64,000 nt of DNA from CAMXAS01 sp964442435 (lineage in GTDB: Bacteria; Bacteroidota; Bacteroidia; Bacteroidales; P3). The first letter of the stretch is position 1; every line of letters starts with the position of its first letter. The DNA is taken from contig CAYTZG010000003.1 in NCBI GenBank assembly GCA_964442435.1, positions 1-64,000 on the forward strand, given 5' to 3'. A model generated the notes under the pieces. It was given only the letters and a program-made list of their open reading frames with translations, did not search any database and was not told the DNA's origin. The position numbers and the translations under genes are program-made. This document shows positions 8,859 through 16,572 of this stretch, piece after piece.

Positions 8859-8983
8859 AATTCAATGTTTTAGGTTAGCAAAATTACAAACGGAAGTTGC
8901 ACCTCACAAGAAATCTTTCTTAAAAAAATTCAAAACTTTTCAGTGGTATGTTTCAAGTAAACTTGGCTCAGTGTAAGGCTAAG

Positions 8984-8999
8984 TGTTCCACGTGAAACA
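8984..8999 (+). other. parS: parS site 3 (exact consensus)
   Basis: TGTTCCACGTGAAACA matches the bacterial ParB-binding consensus TGTTNCACGTGAAACA at every position. It lies upstream of the ORF6N gene in non-coding sequence. Confidence 0.88.
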
Positions 9000-9040
9000 T
9001 ATAAAGTATGTGCGTCTTGGGGGCTGCGCTAACTTTCATC

Positions 9041-9130
9041 TGCGGAGTGGCTGGCCTCGTGGGTAGGCGCCCGACGCAGCGCGTAAGCGCGGAGGAGGAC
9101 TTAGCGCTAGGATGGCCGCCTTGACGCCCC
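9041..9130 (-). repeat. Diverged repeat element, copy B (inverted relative to copy A)
   Basis: Read on the minus strand it carries the same ordered landmarks as 8024-8115: GTCAAG, CGGCC, CCTAGCGC, CTCC, GCTGCGTCGG, AGGCC-GCCA. Together the copies bracket the ORF6N gene and two or three parS-like sites. The non-coding stretch 8859-9264 holds this repeat, two parS-like sites, a long hairpin and the promoter of the next gene; no open frame in it looks like a gene. Confidence 0.6.
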
Positions 9131-9145
9131 GCGCGTAGCGGGAGC

Positions 9146-9189
9146 TTCTTTTGGTGTTACCTTTTCTTTGCGGATAAAGAAAAGGTAAC
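9146..9189. repeat. Long hairpin element, copy 1
   Basis: TTCTTTTGGT followed by a perfect 14-bp stem, GTTACCTTTTCTTT and AAAGAAAAGGTAAC, with a 6-nt loop. The same leader and a near-identical stem occur at 10641-10684. The lack of a T-run after the stem on either strand makes a simple intrinsic terminator less likely. Confidence 0.75.
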
Positions 9190-9194
9190 ATCCA

Positions 9195-9210
9195 TGTTTC
9201 ACGTGGAACG
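9195..9210. other. parS-like palindrome 4
   Basis: TGTTTCACGTGGAACG. The left half matches the ParB-site consensus; the right arm differs at two positions. It lies between the hairpin at 9146 and the promoter of the first PspC gene. Confidence 0.75.
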
Positions 9211-9212
9211 TC

Positions 9213-9243
9213 TTGCAGATTTGCTGGCGCATGATTAATTTTG
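9213..9243 (+). promoter_or_regulatory. Promoter of the first PspC gene
   Basis: TAATTTTG at 9236-9243 with TTG at 9213-9215, 20 nt upstream; the ATG follows at 9265. Confidence 0.65.
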
Positions 9244-9264
9244 CACCCTAATACAATGTAAATC

Positions 9265-9960
9265 ATGCAAACTTTATTCAGAAGCAATCAAAACAAAGTC
9301 TTTGCCGGTGTATGCGGCGGCCTCAGCGAATATACGGGCATCGACCCGCTGTTGATTCGGTTGGCCTTTGTGCTCAGTACGTTTTTAGGCGGTGCGGGTC
9401 TTGGCATCTATATCCTGCTTTGGATTTTCGTGCCGAGCCACGATACGGTCTATCATGCCGACAACATTGAGGACGCCACCTATACCGAAGCCGGCGACGA
9501 CTTGCACGAAGACGATGCGCAACCCAAAACGCATACGGCCGAGGCTAACGAACACGCCAACGATAACCGTCAAGGCAGGAATCAATATCAGCGTGACGGT
9601 TCTCAGCGCGAAAAGACAAATGGTCGCAAATGCTGTTCGTCGGAAGATTTCCCGTTTTCCAAAGCGAATACCCGGGTTGCCAACTGCTGGGCCGCGTTTA
9701 TCGGCATCGTCATATTCCTGTTGGGTCTCTTTTGGCTTGGCAATATGTTCGGCATATTCCATTTCCACTTCCGGATGCTGCTCAAACTTTGGCCCGTCCT
9801 GTTGTGCTTCTTAGGCTTGAATCTGATACCGATGCACCGCGTGTTCCGTGTTATCCTCAATACGATTTTAATCATCGGCATCATCCTACTTATATTATAT
9901 GTAGGCTTCTGTCCGTCGGCCAACTTCGGTACTTATTGCTTCGATTTCTTTTGGGATTAA
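9265..9960 (+). CDS. PspC domain membrane protein
   Basis: 231 residues. Residues 1-60 form a PspC domain (LFRSNQNKVFAGVCGGLSEY, then a hydrophobic segment ending LLWIFVPS). A charged, His/Asp/Glu-rich linker runs from about 61 to 135. The C-terminus has two or three hydrophobic segments (about 143-163, 167-190 and 195-215), like LiaF/DUF5668-type proteins. PspC-family proteins respond to envelope stress in Proteobacteria; the role here is inferred only. It ends 14 nt before the assembly gap, and the sequence after the gap repeats its last 55 bases, so the stop codon is reliable. Confidence 0.85.
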   Translation: MQTLFRSNQNKVFAGVCGGLSEYTGIDPLLIRLAFVLSTFLGGAGLGIYILLWIFVPSHDTVYHADNIEDATYTEAGDDLHEDDAQPKTHTAEANEHANDNRQGRNQYQRDGSQREKTNGRKCCSSEDFPFSKANTRVANCWAAFIGIVIFLLGLFWLGNMFGIFHFHFRMLLKLWPVLLCFLGLNLIPMHRVFRVILNTILIIGIILLILYVGFCPSANFGTYCFDFFWD

Positions 9961-10129
9961 CTACAGTCAGACCTNNNNNNNNNNNNNNNNNNNNNNNNNN
10001 NNNNNNNNNNNNNNNNNNNNNNNNNNNNNNNNNNNNNNNNNNNNNNNNNNNNNNNNNNNNNNNNNNNNNNNNNNCCAACTTCGGTACTTATTGCTTCGAT
10101 TTCTTTTGGGATTAACTACAGTCAGACCT
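9920..10129. other. Scaffold gap (100 N) with identical 55-nt flanks
   Basis: Positions 9975-10074 are 100 N. The 55 bases before the gap (9920-9974) are identical to the 55 bases after it (10075-10129), including the end of the PspC gene and its stop. This is what results when two contigs that overlap by an assembly k-mer are joined with a fixed gap. The true sequence very likely has a single copy and no gap, unless a repeat was collapsed here. Confidence 0.9.
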
Positions 10130-10134
10130 ACGAC

Positions 10135-10168
10135 AAAAAAGGGGTACGTTTTTACGCACCCCTTTTTT
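10135..10168 (+). terminator. Intrinsic terminator of the first PspC gene
   Basis: AAAAAA, GGGGTACGT, loop TTTT, ACGCACCCC, TTTTTT: a 9-bp stem with one A-C mismatch and a T-run. It follows the repeated gene end after the gap. Confidence 0.85.
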
Positions 10169-10640
10169 CATATTTGTTCAAAGTTTACGAATCCGAAAAG
10201 TTCCCAAAGGGTATATCTTGGAATTGGATTATGAGGCCAAATGTTTAAGGTCGAAATTTTCGACCTTAAACAACGGTCGTAGTGAAACTCTAAGATCTTT
10301 ACAGGAAAAGGTCGCTATGCTAGCGACCATACTAAAAAGCACTGTATAAGAATAAAACCGCAATAGTATTTCAGTCGTAATGGCATACAAGAGTGAGCGT
10401 CAAAAAATTGTTCCTTTTCAAGGGCCGTTTTTTTCGCCTCGGTATAGCCCGAACAAGTTCGGCTCTGCGCTCGGCTTATCAAAAACGGTGTTTGAGCAAC
10501 GCAGTTGCGAGTTAAATTTTTTAGCGAGCGACTTGTAATGACATAGACAGAAATACGAAAGTTCGTGCAAGTCGAGCGAAATGGAACTTGTTCCAATTTC
10601 CGAGGCGCCGCCGAATTTCAAGCAGAGCGAAAGCGGTCGT
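10169..10640. other. Non-coding, repeat-bearing stretch
   Basis: No gene is supported. It contains the 27-bp palindrome at 10244, the 33-nt inverted match to 8148-8180 at 10355-10387, and a GC-mixed region with short inverted pairs such as GAACAAGTTC near 10450. Open frames here lack start context and resemble no known protein. Confidence 0.5.
10244..10270. repeat. TCGAAA-type palindrome 3
   Basis: Perfect 13+1+13 inverted repeat with arms TTTAAGGTCGAAA and TTTCGACCTTAAA. It is intergenic and is an extended version of the palindrome in the ORF6N coding sequence at 8637. Confidence 0.85.
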
Positions 10641-10684
10641 TTCTTTTGGTATAACCTTTTCTTTTCGACAAAAGAAAAGGTTAT
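10641..10684. repeat. Long hairpin element, copy 2
   Basis: TTCTTTTGGT followed by a perfect 15-bp stem, ATAACCTTTTCTTTT and AAAAGAAAAGGTTAT, with a 4-nt loop. It matches copy 1 at 9146 in leader and stem, and its right arm overlaps the stop codon of the second PspC gene. Confidence 0.75.
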
Positions 10685-10959
10685 GATTTGTCTTCCTCAT
10701 CGATGTAGGTGAAATCCACATCTTCGGTGGTGGCTTCCCCACGGCGGTGGCCCGCGCCGTCATACGTCGCACGGTTGTTCGGCTGTGGCTGTGAGAGCAA
10801 CCAAAGCAACAGGTAAACCCAAACCCCCAGGCTGCCGGTCAAGGCAAAAAAGATGAAGAGGATGCGGAACAGCACCGGATCCACATTGAAGTACTCGCCC
10901 AAGCCGCCGCATACACCGCCCAACATGACGTTGTTCCGGCTTCGATAAAATCGTCTCAT
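10681..10959 (-). CDS. Small PspC domain protein
   Basis: 92 residues. RRFYRSRNNVMLGGVCGGLGEYFNVDP followed by one strong hydrophobic segment (about 30-58) gives a complete PspC domain, then a polar tail of about 32 residues ending in acidic residues (YIDEEDKS). It points toward the other PspC gene across the repeat-rich stretch. On the minus strand a TATCTTCG about 25 nt upstream is one base from the -7 consensus. Probably an inner-membrane protein; function inferred only. Confidence 0.85.
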   Translation of the reverse strand: MRRFYRSRNNVMLGGVCGGLGEYFNVDPVLFRILFIFFALTGSLGVWVYLLLWLLSQPQPNNRATYDGAGHRRGEATTEDVDFTYIDEEDKS

Positions 10960-11066
10960 TTATATAAGGTATTTATAAGTCGAAGATACGAAAAATTTTT
11001 GTGTCGGTGGAAAAGTTTTCTCCGAACCCCGTTCCATGGGTGGAATCGTACCACGTTTTTGACCTA

Positions 11067-11082
11067 TGTTCCACGTGGAACA
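11067..11082. other. parS-like palindrome 5
   Basis: TGTTCCACGTGGAACA, a perfect 16-bp palindrome that differs from the ParB-site consensus at a single position (G for the first A in the right arm GAAACA). Confidence 0.8.
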
Positions 11083-11257
11083 CAAAGGTCGGGTCACGCC
11101 TATAAATAAAGCATAAGGCCTACGTTTTTGTGTTGTCGAACGGATACGTTTTCGGGCTCCGGATAGAAAATCATCCGTCAGACCGTTTTCGTTGGGTCAC
11201 GCGGCCTCATGCACCCGATGCGTCTGGATTCATGCGGTGGAATTGGAATAAATTTTT

Positions 11258-11265
11258 TATATTTG
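11258..11265 (+). promoter_or_regulatory. -7 box of the ybeY-mnmG unit
   Basis: TATATTTG, matching TAnnTTTG, about 60 nt before the ybeY ATG. A TTG at the usual upstream distance was not found. Confidence 0.55.
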
Positions 11266-11324
11266 TACTAAACATATATGCGGGGCCTTGGCCAACCGCC
11301 CGGCGGAAACCAAAACATCGGATT

Positions 11325-11753
11325 ATGGAAAACATTGCTTTTTTTGAAGAGGGAATCAGGGTGCGTTGCATCAAGAGAGGCGAAACGCGCATGGGTTTGG
11401 AACGTGTCGTGGCGAAGCTGAAAAAGAAATGCGGCGATATCAGTTTTATCTTTTGCACGGATGCCTATCTGCATAAATTGAACGAGCAATATCTTTCGCA
11501 CGATACCTACACCGATGTCATCACGTTCGACTATACGGAGAAAAACGTACTGAGCGGCGATATCTTCATCAGTGTGGAACGCATCAAGGAGAACGCCAAG
11601 ATTTTTAACGTGAAGCAGGCCGACGAGCTGCTCCGCGTCATGATACACGGCATTCTGCATCTGGCGGGCTATGGCGACAAGACGCCGGCCGAGGCTAAGA
11701 AGATGCGCGAAATGGAAGACCGCATGATGGCGCACGGTTTTCCGGCCCAATAG
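11325..11753 (+). CDS. ybeY: Endoribonuclease / rRNA maturation factor YbeY
   Basis: 142 residues from ATG 11325. The start is chosen because MENIAFFEEG begins family-like sequence just downstream of a -7 box; the open frame reaches further back to 11130 without similarity. The metal site appears as HGILHLAGYGD: the first two His of HxxxHxxxxxH are kept and the third position is Asp, as I recall in other Bacteroidota. The conserved TYTDVITFDY segment is also present. YbeY acts in 16S rRNA 3'-end maturation and ribosome quality control. mnmG follows after 27 nt. Confidence 0.92.
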   Translation: MENIAFFEEGIRVRCIKRGETRMGLERVVAKLKKKCGDISFIFCTDAYLHKLNEQYLSHDTYTDVITFDYTEKNVLSGDIFISVERIKENAKIFNVKQADELLRVMIHGILHLAGYGDKTPAEAKKMREMEDRMMAHGFPAQ

Positions 11754-11780
11754 AAAGTTTCAGCGCGTAAAAGGAGACGG

Positions 11781-13718
11781 ATGCAAAATTTTGCCTGTAC
11801 CGAAACATACGATGTGATTGTAGTGGGCGGTGGCCATGCCGGATGTGAAGCGGCAGCGGCGGCCGCCCGCTTAGGTTCAAGGGTACTGCTGTTGAGTCTG
11901 CAGATAGACGGCCTGGCCTATATGTCGTGCAACCCGGCGATGGGCGGCGTGGCCAAGGGGCAGATTGTGCGCGAAATCGACGCGATGGGCGGGCTTTCCG
12001 GCCTGGTGACCGATGCGGCCACGATACAATTCCGGATGCTGAACCGTTCCAAGGGGCCGGCCATGTGGAGCCCGCGCGCGCAATGCGATATGTTGCAGTT
12101 CTCGCGGCTGTGGCGCCAAAAGATAGACGCGATTCCCAACCTCGATTTGCGGCAGGACATGGTGACGGGCCTGTGGATGGAACACGGGCGGCTGAAGGGC
12201 GTGGTGACGCGCACGGGCTTGCAGATAGAGGGCCGCGCTGTGGTGCTGACGGCCGGTACGTTCCTGAACGGCAAAATCCATATCGGCGAGTGTTCGTATG
12301 CGGGCGGCCGCATGGGCGACGCGGCGGCGACGGGCCTGACCGAAAGCCTGCAATCGCTCGGCTTCGTTTCCGCCCGTCTCAAAACAGGCACGCCCGTCCG
12401 CATAGACGGCCGCACCATCGATTTTTCGGTATTGACGCCCCAGCCGGGCGACGACCAACCCGCCAAGTTTTCTTTCAGTGACGAAAGCCGGCCCGTGGAA
12501 CAGCAGCTGCCGTGCTTTTTGGCGTACACCGACCAAACGGTTCACGATATCCTGCGTACGGGCTTCGACAAGTCGCCGATGTACACGGGGCGCATCCAGG
12601 GCACGGGGCCGCGCTACTGTCCGTCGATAGAAGACAAAATCGTCCGCTTTGCCGACAAAGACCGGCACCAGCTGTTTGTGGAACCGATGGGACGCCATAC
12701 GCACGAGTACTATTTGAACGGATTTTCGTCCTCTTTGCCGGAGGAGGTGCAATGCGCGGCCCTGCGCCATATCAAAGGCTTTGAGCGCGCCAAGATATAC
12801 CGGCCGGGCTACGCGATAGAGTACGATTATTTTCCGCCCACCCAACTCAAGGCCACGTTGGAGACCAAGGCCGTAGAACATCTGTATTTCGCGGGTCAGG
12901 TCAACGGCACGACCGGCTACGAGGAGGCCGCCGGGCAGGGGTTCATGGCCGGCATCAACGCCCATCTCAAGTTGCAGGACGCGGAGCCTTTCGTGCTCGA
13001 CCGCTCGCAGGCCTATATCGGCGTGCTTATAGACGACCTCATCACCAAGGGCGTGGACGAGCCCTACCGTATGTTTACGTCGCGGGCCGAATACCGTATC
13101 CTGTTGCGGCAGGATAATGCCGATACGCGCCTGACACCCTTGGCGTTCCGTTTGGGCTTGGCCGACGGAAAACGTATGCGCGACTTGGAGCGCAAGCAGC
13201 GTTTCACGGCCGAGGTCGATGCCTTCCTGCGGCAGACGAAGATTGAGCCGGCCGAGGCCAACCCGATGTTGGAAGCCTGCGGCACGTCGGCCATCCCGCA
13301 GAAGGCCACGCTGGAAAGCCTGTTGCAGCGGCCGCAGGTCAGCCTCGACGAGTTGGAAAGCGTGATGCCGGCCCTGCAGGCGCTTCTGCAGACCTACCGG
13401 GGCGAGAGCGACTACCGCGAGATGCGCGAGGCCGTGGAGATAGGTGTCAAATACGAGTCGTATATCCGCAAGGAACAGGAGAACGCCGAACGCATGACGC
13501 GCTACGAGCAGCTGCGGCTGCCGGAAGACACCGACTACCGCGCCATTTCGTCGCTCTCTTACGAAGCGCGCGAGAAACTGTCGAAGCTCCGGCCGATGAC
13601 CATCGGGCAGGCCGCCCGCATTCCGGGCGTTTCGCCGGCCGACATATCGGTCTTGCTCATCCGCTTGCAGGCCGCCTCCAAAGCCCCGGCGGCCGCCCCG
13701 ACGGCTCCCACTGAATGA
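11781..13718 (+). CDS. mnmG: tRNA uridine-5-carboxymethylaminomethyl(34) synthesis enzyme MnmG
   Basis: FAD-dependent enzyme that, with MnmE, modifies U34 of certain tRNAs. 645 residues, within the family's usual range. Seen: Rossmann motif VVGGGHAGCEAA near residues 13-24, the GTGPRYCPSIEDK signature near 274, PGYAIEYDY near 345, GTTGYEEAAGQG near 377 and a C-terminal helical MnmE/tRNA-binding domain. An unusually good Shine-Dalgarno-like AAGGAG lies at 11771-11776. The last 15 residues are Ala/Pro-rich. mnmG is next to the replication origin in many bacteria, which is of interest given the parS-like cluster immediately upstream. Confidence 0.97.
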   Translation: MQNFACTETYDVIVVGGGHAGCEAAAAAARLGSRVLLLSLQIDGLAYMSCNPAMGGVAKGQIVREIDAMGGLSGLVTDAATIQFRMLNRSKGPAMWSPRAQCDMLQFSRLWRQKIDAIPNLDLRQDMVTGLWMEHGRLKGVVTRTGLQIEGRAVVLTAGTFLNGKIHIGECSYAGGRMGDAAATGLTESLQSLGFVSARLKTGTPVRIDGRTIDFSVLTPQPGDDQPAKFSFSDESRPVEQQLPCFLAYTDQTVHDILRTGFDKSPMYTGRIQGTGPRYCPSIEDKIVRFADKDRHQLFVEPMGRHTHEYYLNGFSSSLPEEVQCAALRHIKGFERAKIYRPGYAIEYDYFPPTQLKATLETKAVEHLYFAGQVNGTTGYEEAAGQGFMAGINAHLKLQDAEPFVLDRSQAYIGVLIDDLITKGVDEPYRMFTSRAEYRILLRQDNADTRLTPLAFRLGLADGKRMRDLERKQRFTAEVDAFLRQTKIEPAEANPMLEACGTSAIPQKATLESLLQRPQVSLDELESVMPALQALLQTYRGESDYREMREAVEIGVKYESYIRKEQENAERMTRYEQLRLPEDTDYRAISSLSYEAREKLSKLRPMTIGQAARIPGVSPADISVLLIRLQAASKAPAAAPTAPTE

Positions 13719-13739
13719 ATATATTGATAGTGAATAATA

Positions 13740-16499
13740 ATGGCCAGAACGAAGAAAGACGGGAACGCAGCCGACCCCACGTCCACGGGTTCGGAGACGC
13801 CGATGATGAAGCAGTTTTACGAAATCAAGCGGCAGTATCCGGAAGCCCTGTTGCTGTTTCGGGTCGGTGACTTTTACGAGACCTATGGCGAAGATGCCGT
13901 TTTTGCATCCAAGGTGCTGAATATCATACAAACCCGTCGTTCCAACGGGGCGGCCGCCGGCATAGAGATGGCCGGTTTTCCGCATCACGCGTTAGACAGC
14001 TATCTCTACCGTTTGGTAAAGGCGGGCGGCAAGGTGGCCATTTGCGAGCAGTTGGAGGATCCGAAGCTTACGAAAAAAATCGTCAAACGGGGCGTCACCG
14101 AGTTGATTACGCCGGGTGTTGCGCTGAGCGACAAGATGTTGGAGGCCGAGAAGAACAATTATCTGGCCGCCGTCCATCTGCAGAAACAGGCCTGCGGCTT
14201 GGCCCTGCTCGATATCAGTACCGGCGAGTTTTATCTGACCGAGGGGCCGTGGGACCGTATCGTCAAACTCATCCATACGTTTTCGCCCTCTGAAATCCTC
14301 GTTTCAAGCCTACAGTATAAGACCTGGCTCGAACGCATGGGTAATGCGTTCTTCACGACCAAAATCGACGACTGGGTTTTCACGAACCAATTTGCCGAAG
14401 ACATCCTGTTGAAGCATTTTAAAGTGCGCTCCCTCAAAGGGTTCGGCGTTGACAAGATGCCGTTCGGACAGGTGGCCGCGGGCGCCTGTCTGCATTATTT
14501 GGCCGCCACGAAACACGAGGAATCGGCCCATGTCAGCCGCATCCGGAGCCTGAGCGACACTACGTTTTTGGCCTTGGACGCCTCTACGGTCCGTAACCTT
14601 GAACTGTTGGCGCCCGTCCACTTCGGCACAGATGAAAAGTACTCGCTTTTCGGGGTGCTGAACCGTAGTGTGACGCCAATGGGGGCGCGGCTTATGCGGC
14701 GTTACATCAGTATGCCGCTTGTGGAAAAAACGCAGATAGAGCGGCGACTACGTTTTGTGGAGGAATTGTCGCAAAACCCAGAAACGGCGCGGCAATTGAA
14801 GGAGGTCTTTGCCGGTATAGGCGATTTGGAGCGTCTGATTTCGAAGGTGGCCGCCCTGCGTGCCAACCCGCGGGAACTGTACCAGCTCAAAACCTGTCTT
14901 TATAGCCTTCAAGATTTGAAAGACAGTCTTTTGGAAGATGCCGAAACGCCGGCTTCCGTGCGCGAATGGGTAGAGAAAATCGTAGTGTGCGAAGACCTGC
15001 GCAAGCAGTTGGAAGCGGGTCTGCACGCCGACCCGCCCGTGTCGTTGGCCAAGGGGATGGTCATTGCCGAGGGCTTCAACGCCGAGTTGGACAACCTGCG
15101 CAAGCTCGTCTTTTCGGGCAAGGACTATTTGGTTGAAATCCAGCAGCGTGAGGCCGAACGCAGCGGCATCCCGAACCTCAAGCTCGGTTTTACGTCGGTA
15201 TTCGGTTATTATCTGGAAGTCAGCAAGTCGTATAAAGACCGCGTGCCGGAAGACTGGGTGCGCAAGCAGACGCTCACGGGCGGGGAGCGCTACATTACGG
15301 ACGAACTCAAGACCTACGAGGAGCGCGTGTTGCAGGCCGAGGAGGCCATCGGGCGGACGGAAGCCGCGCTCTACGAGCAGCTGTTGCTGTCGGTTCAGCC
15401 CTATATCAAGGATTTGCAGGACGATGCGCAGCTGGTGGCCTTTGCCGACGTGATGTATGCGTTTGCCGACGCGGCCAAACTCTATGGCTACGTGCGGCCC
15501 GAGATAGCGGAAGACACGGCCTTGGATATCCGGGGCGGCCGCCATCCGGTCATCGAACGTTTCCTGCCCGTGGGCGAGGCCTATATTCCGAACGACCTGC
15601 ATCTAGACACGGACAAGATGCAGATCATGATGATTACGGGGCCCAATATGTCGGGTAAGTCGGCGGTGCTGCGGCAGACGGCCCTGATTGTGCTCATGGC
15701 GCAGATGGGCTGCTTCGTGCCGGCCGAGTCGGCCCGCATCGGCTTGGTGGATAAGGTGTTCACGCGCGTGGGCGCGAGCGACAACATCGCTTCGGGCGAG
15801 AGTACGTTCATGGTGGAGATGAACGAGACGGCCAACATCCTCAACAACATCACGTCGCGTTCGCTCGTGTTGCTCGACGAGATAGGCCGCGGCACCAGCA
15901 CCTACGACGGCATCTCGATTGCCTGGGCCATTGCCGAATATCTGCATCAGGACGAGCGGGTCCGCCCCAAGGTGCTGTTCGCCACGCACTACCATGAACT
16001 TAACCGCATGGCCGTGCAGTTTCCGCGCATCCATAATTTCCATATCAGCATCAAGGAGGTGGGCAAGGAGATGCTGTTTTTGCGCAAGCTCGTGCCGGGC
16101 GGGTCGGAACACAGTTTCGGTATTCATGTCGCGCGCATGGCCGGGATGCCGGTCCGGGTCGTGGAACGGGCCGAGGCGCTTTTGGACGCGATGGAAAAAT
16201 CAACGCCGCGAGAATCGGCTGTAGCGTCCTGCGCCCCGTCGTCGGATTTTAAAACCGATTCTCCGCAGCCGAAAACGGTTGAAAAGGCCGCCGAAAAGCC
16301 GTCCGAAGAGGCGGAAAACGGCCTTGCAGATAGCTCCAAGGCCACAAAGTCGGGTTATCAGTTAAGCTTTATCCAGTTGGAGGATCCGCTCATCGAAAAA
16401 ATCAAAGACGACATCCTGAACACCGACCTCAACGGGCTGACCCCCATCGAAGCGCTTAATAAATTAAACGAAATCAAACAATTATTGTCGAAAGACTGA
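13740..16499 (+). CDS. mutS: DNA mismatch repair protein MutS
   Basis: 919 residues. The mismatch-recognition motif F-x-E appears in RVGDFYETYG near residue 43; the ATPase domain has Walker A GPNMSGKS near 636, the Walker B stretch LVLLDEIGRGTSTYDG near 712 and the downstream ATHYHELN. A low-complexity linker (about 820-875) precedes the C-terminal dimer/tetramer helix. It recognises mismatches and recruits MutL. It begins 21 nt after mnmG, so it may be cotranscribed. A long-loop hairpin (GGCCGCAAAAAT at 16515 with ATTTTGCGGCC at 16552) follows the stop and overlaps the tRNA-Gly promoter. Confidence 0.97.
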   Translation: MARTKKDGNAADPTSTGSETPMMKQFYEIKRQYPEALLLFRVGDFYETYGEDAVFASKVLNIIQTRRSNGAAAGIEMAGFPHHALDSYLYRLVKAGGKVAICEQLEDPKLTKKIVKRGVTELITPGVALSDKMLEAEKNNYLAAVHLQKQACGLALLDISTGEFYLTEGPWDRIVKLIHTFSPSEILVSSLQYKTWLERMGNAFFTTKIDDWVFTNQFAEDILLKHFKVRSLKGFGVDKMPFGQVAAGACLHYLAATKHEESAHVSRIRSLSDTTFLALDASTVRNLELLAPVHFGTDEKYSLFGVLNRSVTPMGARLMRRYISMPLVEKTQIERRLRFVEELSQNPETARQLKEVFAGIGDLERLISKVAALRANPRELYQLKTCLYSLQDLKDSLLEDAETPASVREWVEKIVVCEDLRKQLEAGLHADPPVSLAKGMVIAEGFNAELDNLRKLVFSGKDYLVEIQQREAERSGIPNLKLGFTSVFGYYLEVSKSYKDRVPEDWVRKQTLTGGERYITDELKTYEERVLQAEEAIGRTEAALYEQLLLSVQPYIKDLQDDAQLVAFADVMYAFADAAKLYGYVRPEIAEDTALDIRGGRHPVIERFLPVGEAYIPNDLHLDTDKMQIMMITGPNMSGKSAVLRQTALIVLMAQMGCFVPAESARIGLVDKVFTRVGASDNIASGESTFMVEMNETANILNNITSRSLVLLDEIGRGTSTYDGISIAWAIAEYLHQDERVRPKVLFATHYHELNRMAVQFPRIHNFHISIKEVGKEMLFLRKLVPGGSEHSFGIHVARMAGMPVRVVERAEALLDAMEKSTPRESAVASCAPSSDFKTDSPQPKTVEKAAEKPSEEAENGLADSSKATKSGYQLSFIQLEDPLIEKIKDDILNTDLNGLTPIEALNKLNEIKQLLSKD

Positions 16500-16525
16500 A
16501 AATATCTCAAAAAAGGCCGCAAAAA

Positions 16526-16557
16526 TTTGGCGGGATGAAAAAAAAGATGTAATTTTG
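16526..16557 (+). promoter_or_regulatory. Promoter of tRNA-Gly
   Basis: TTTG at 16526-16529 and TAATTTTG at 16550-16557, separated by 20 nt: a textbook Bacteroidota promoter. The tRNA 5' end is 16 nt after the -7 box. Confidence 0.8.
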
Positions 16558-16572
16558 CGGCCTCTTAACAGC

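Larger units (their letters stand above)
10960..11324. other. Intergenic region between the second PspC gene and ybeY
   Basis: Contains the fifth parS-like palindrome at 11067, one copy of the decamer GTCGGGTCAC at 11088, and the ybeY -7 box at 11258. An in-frame extension of ybeY back to 11130 is open but lies upstream of that promoter and lacks family similarity, so it is not taken as coding. Confidence 0.6.

Noticed and set aside
8024..11082. Prophage or complete transposon around the ORF6N gene
   Set aside because: No integrase, transposase, capsid or lysis gene; only one phage-type regulator domain is present, so a full mobile element is not supported.
11130..11324. N-terminal extension of ybeY
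   Set aside because: Lies upstream of the -7 box at 11258 and has no similarity to the family; ATG 11325 gives the normal YbeY length.
11877..13988. 703-residue minus-strand frame opposite mnmG and mutS
   Set aside because: Antisense shadow produced by high GC; composition is His/Arg/Gln-rich with no domain, while mnmG on the other strand is unmistakable.
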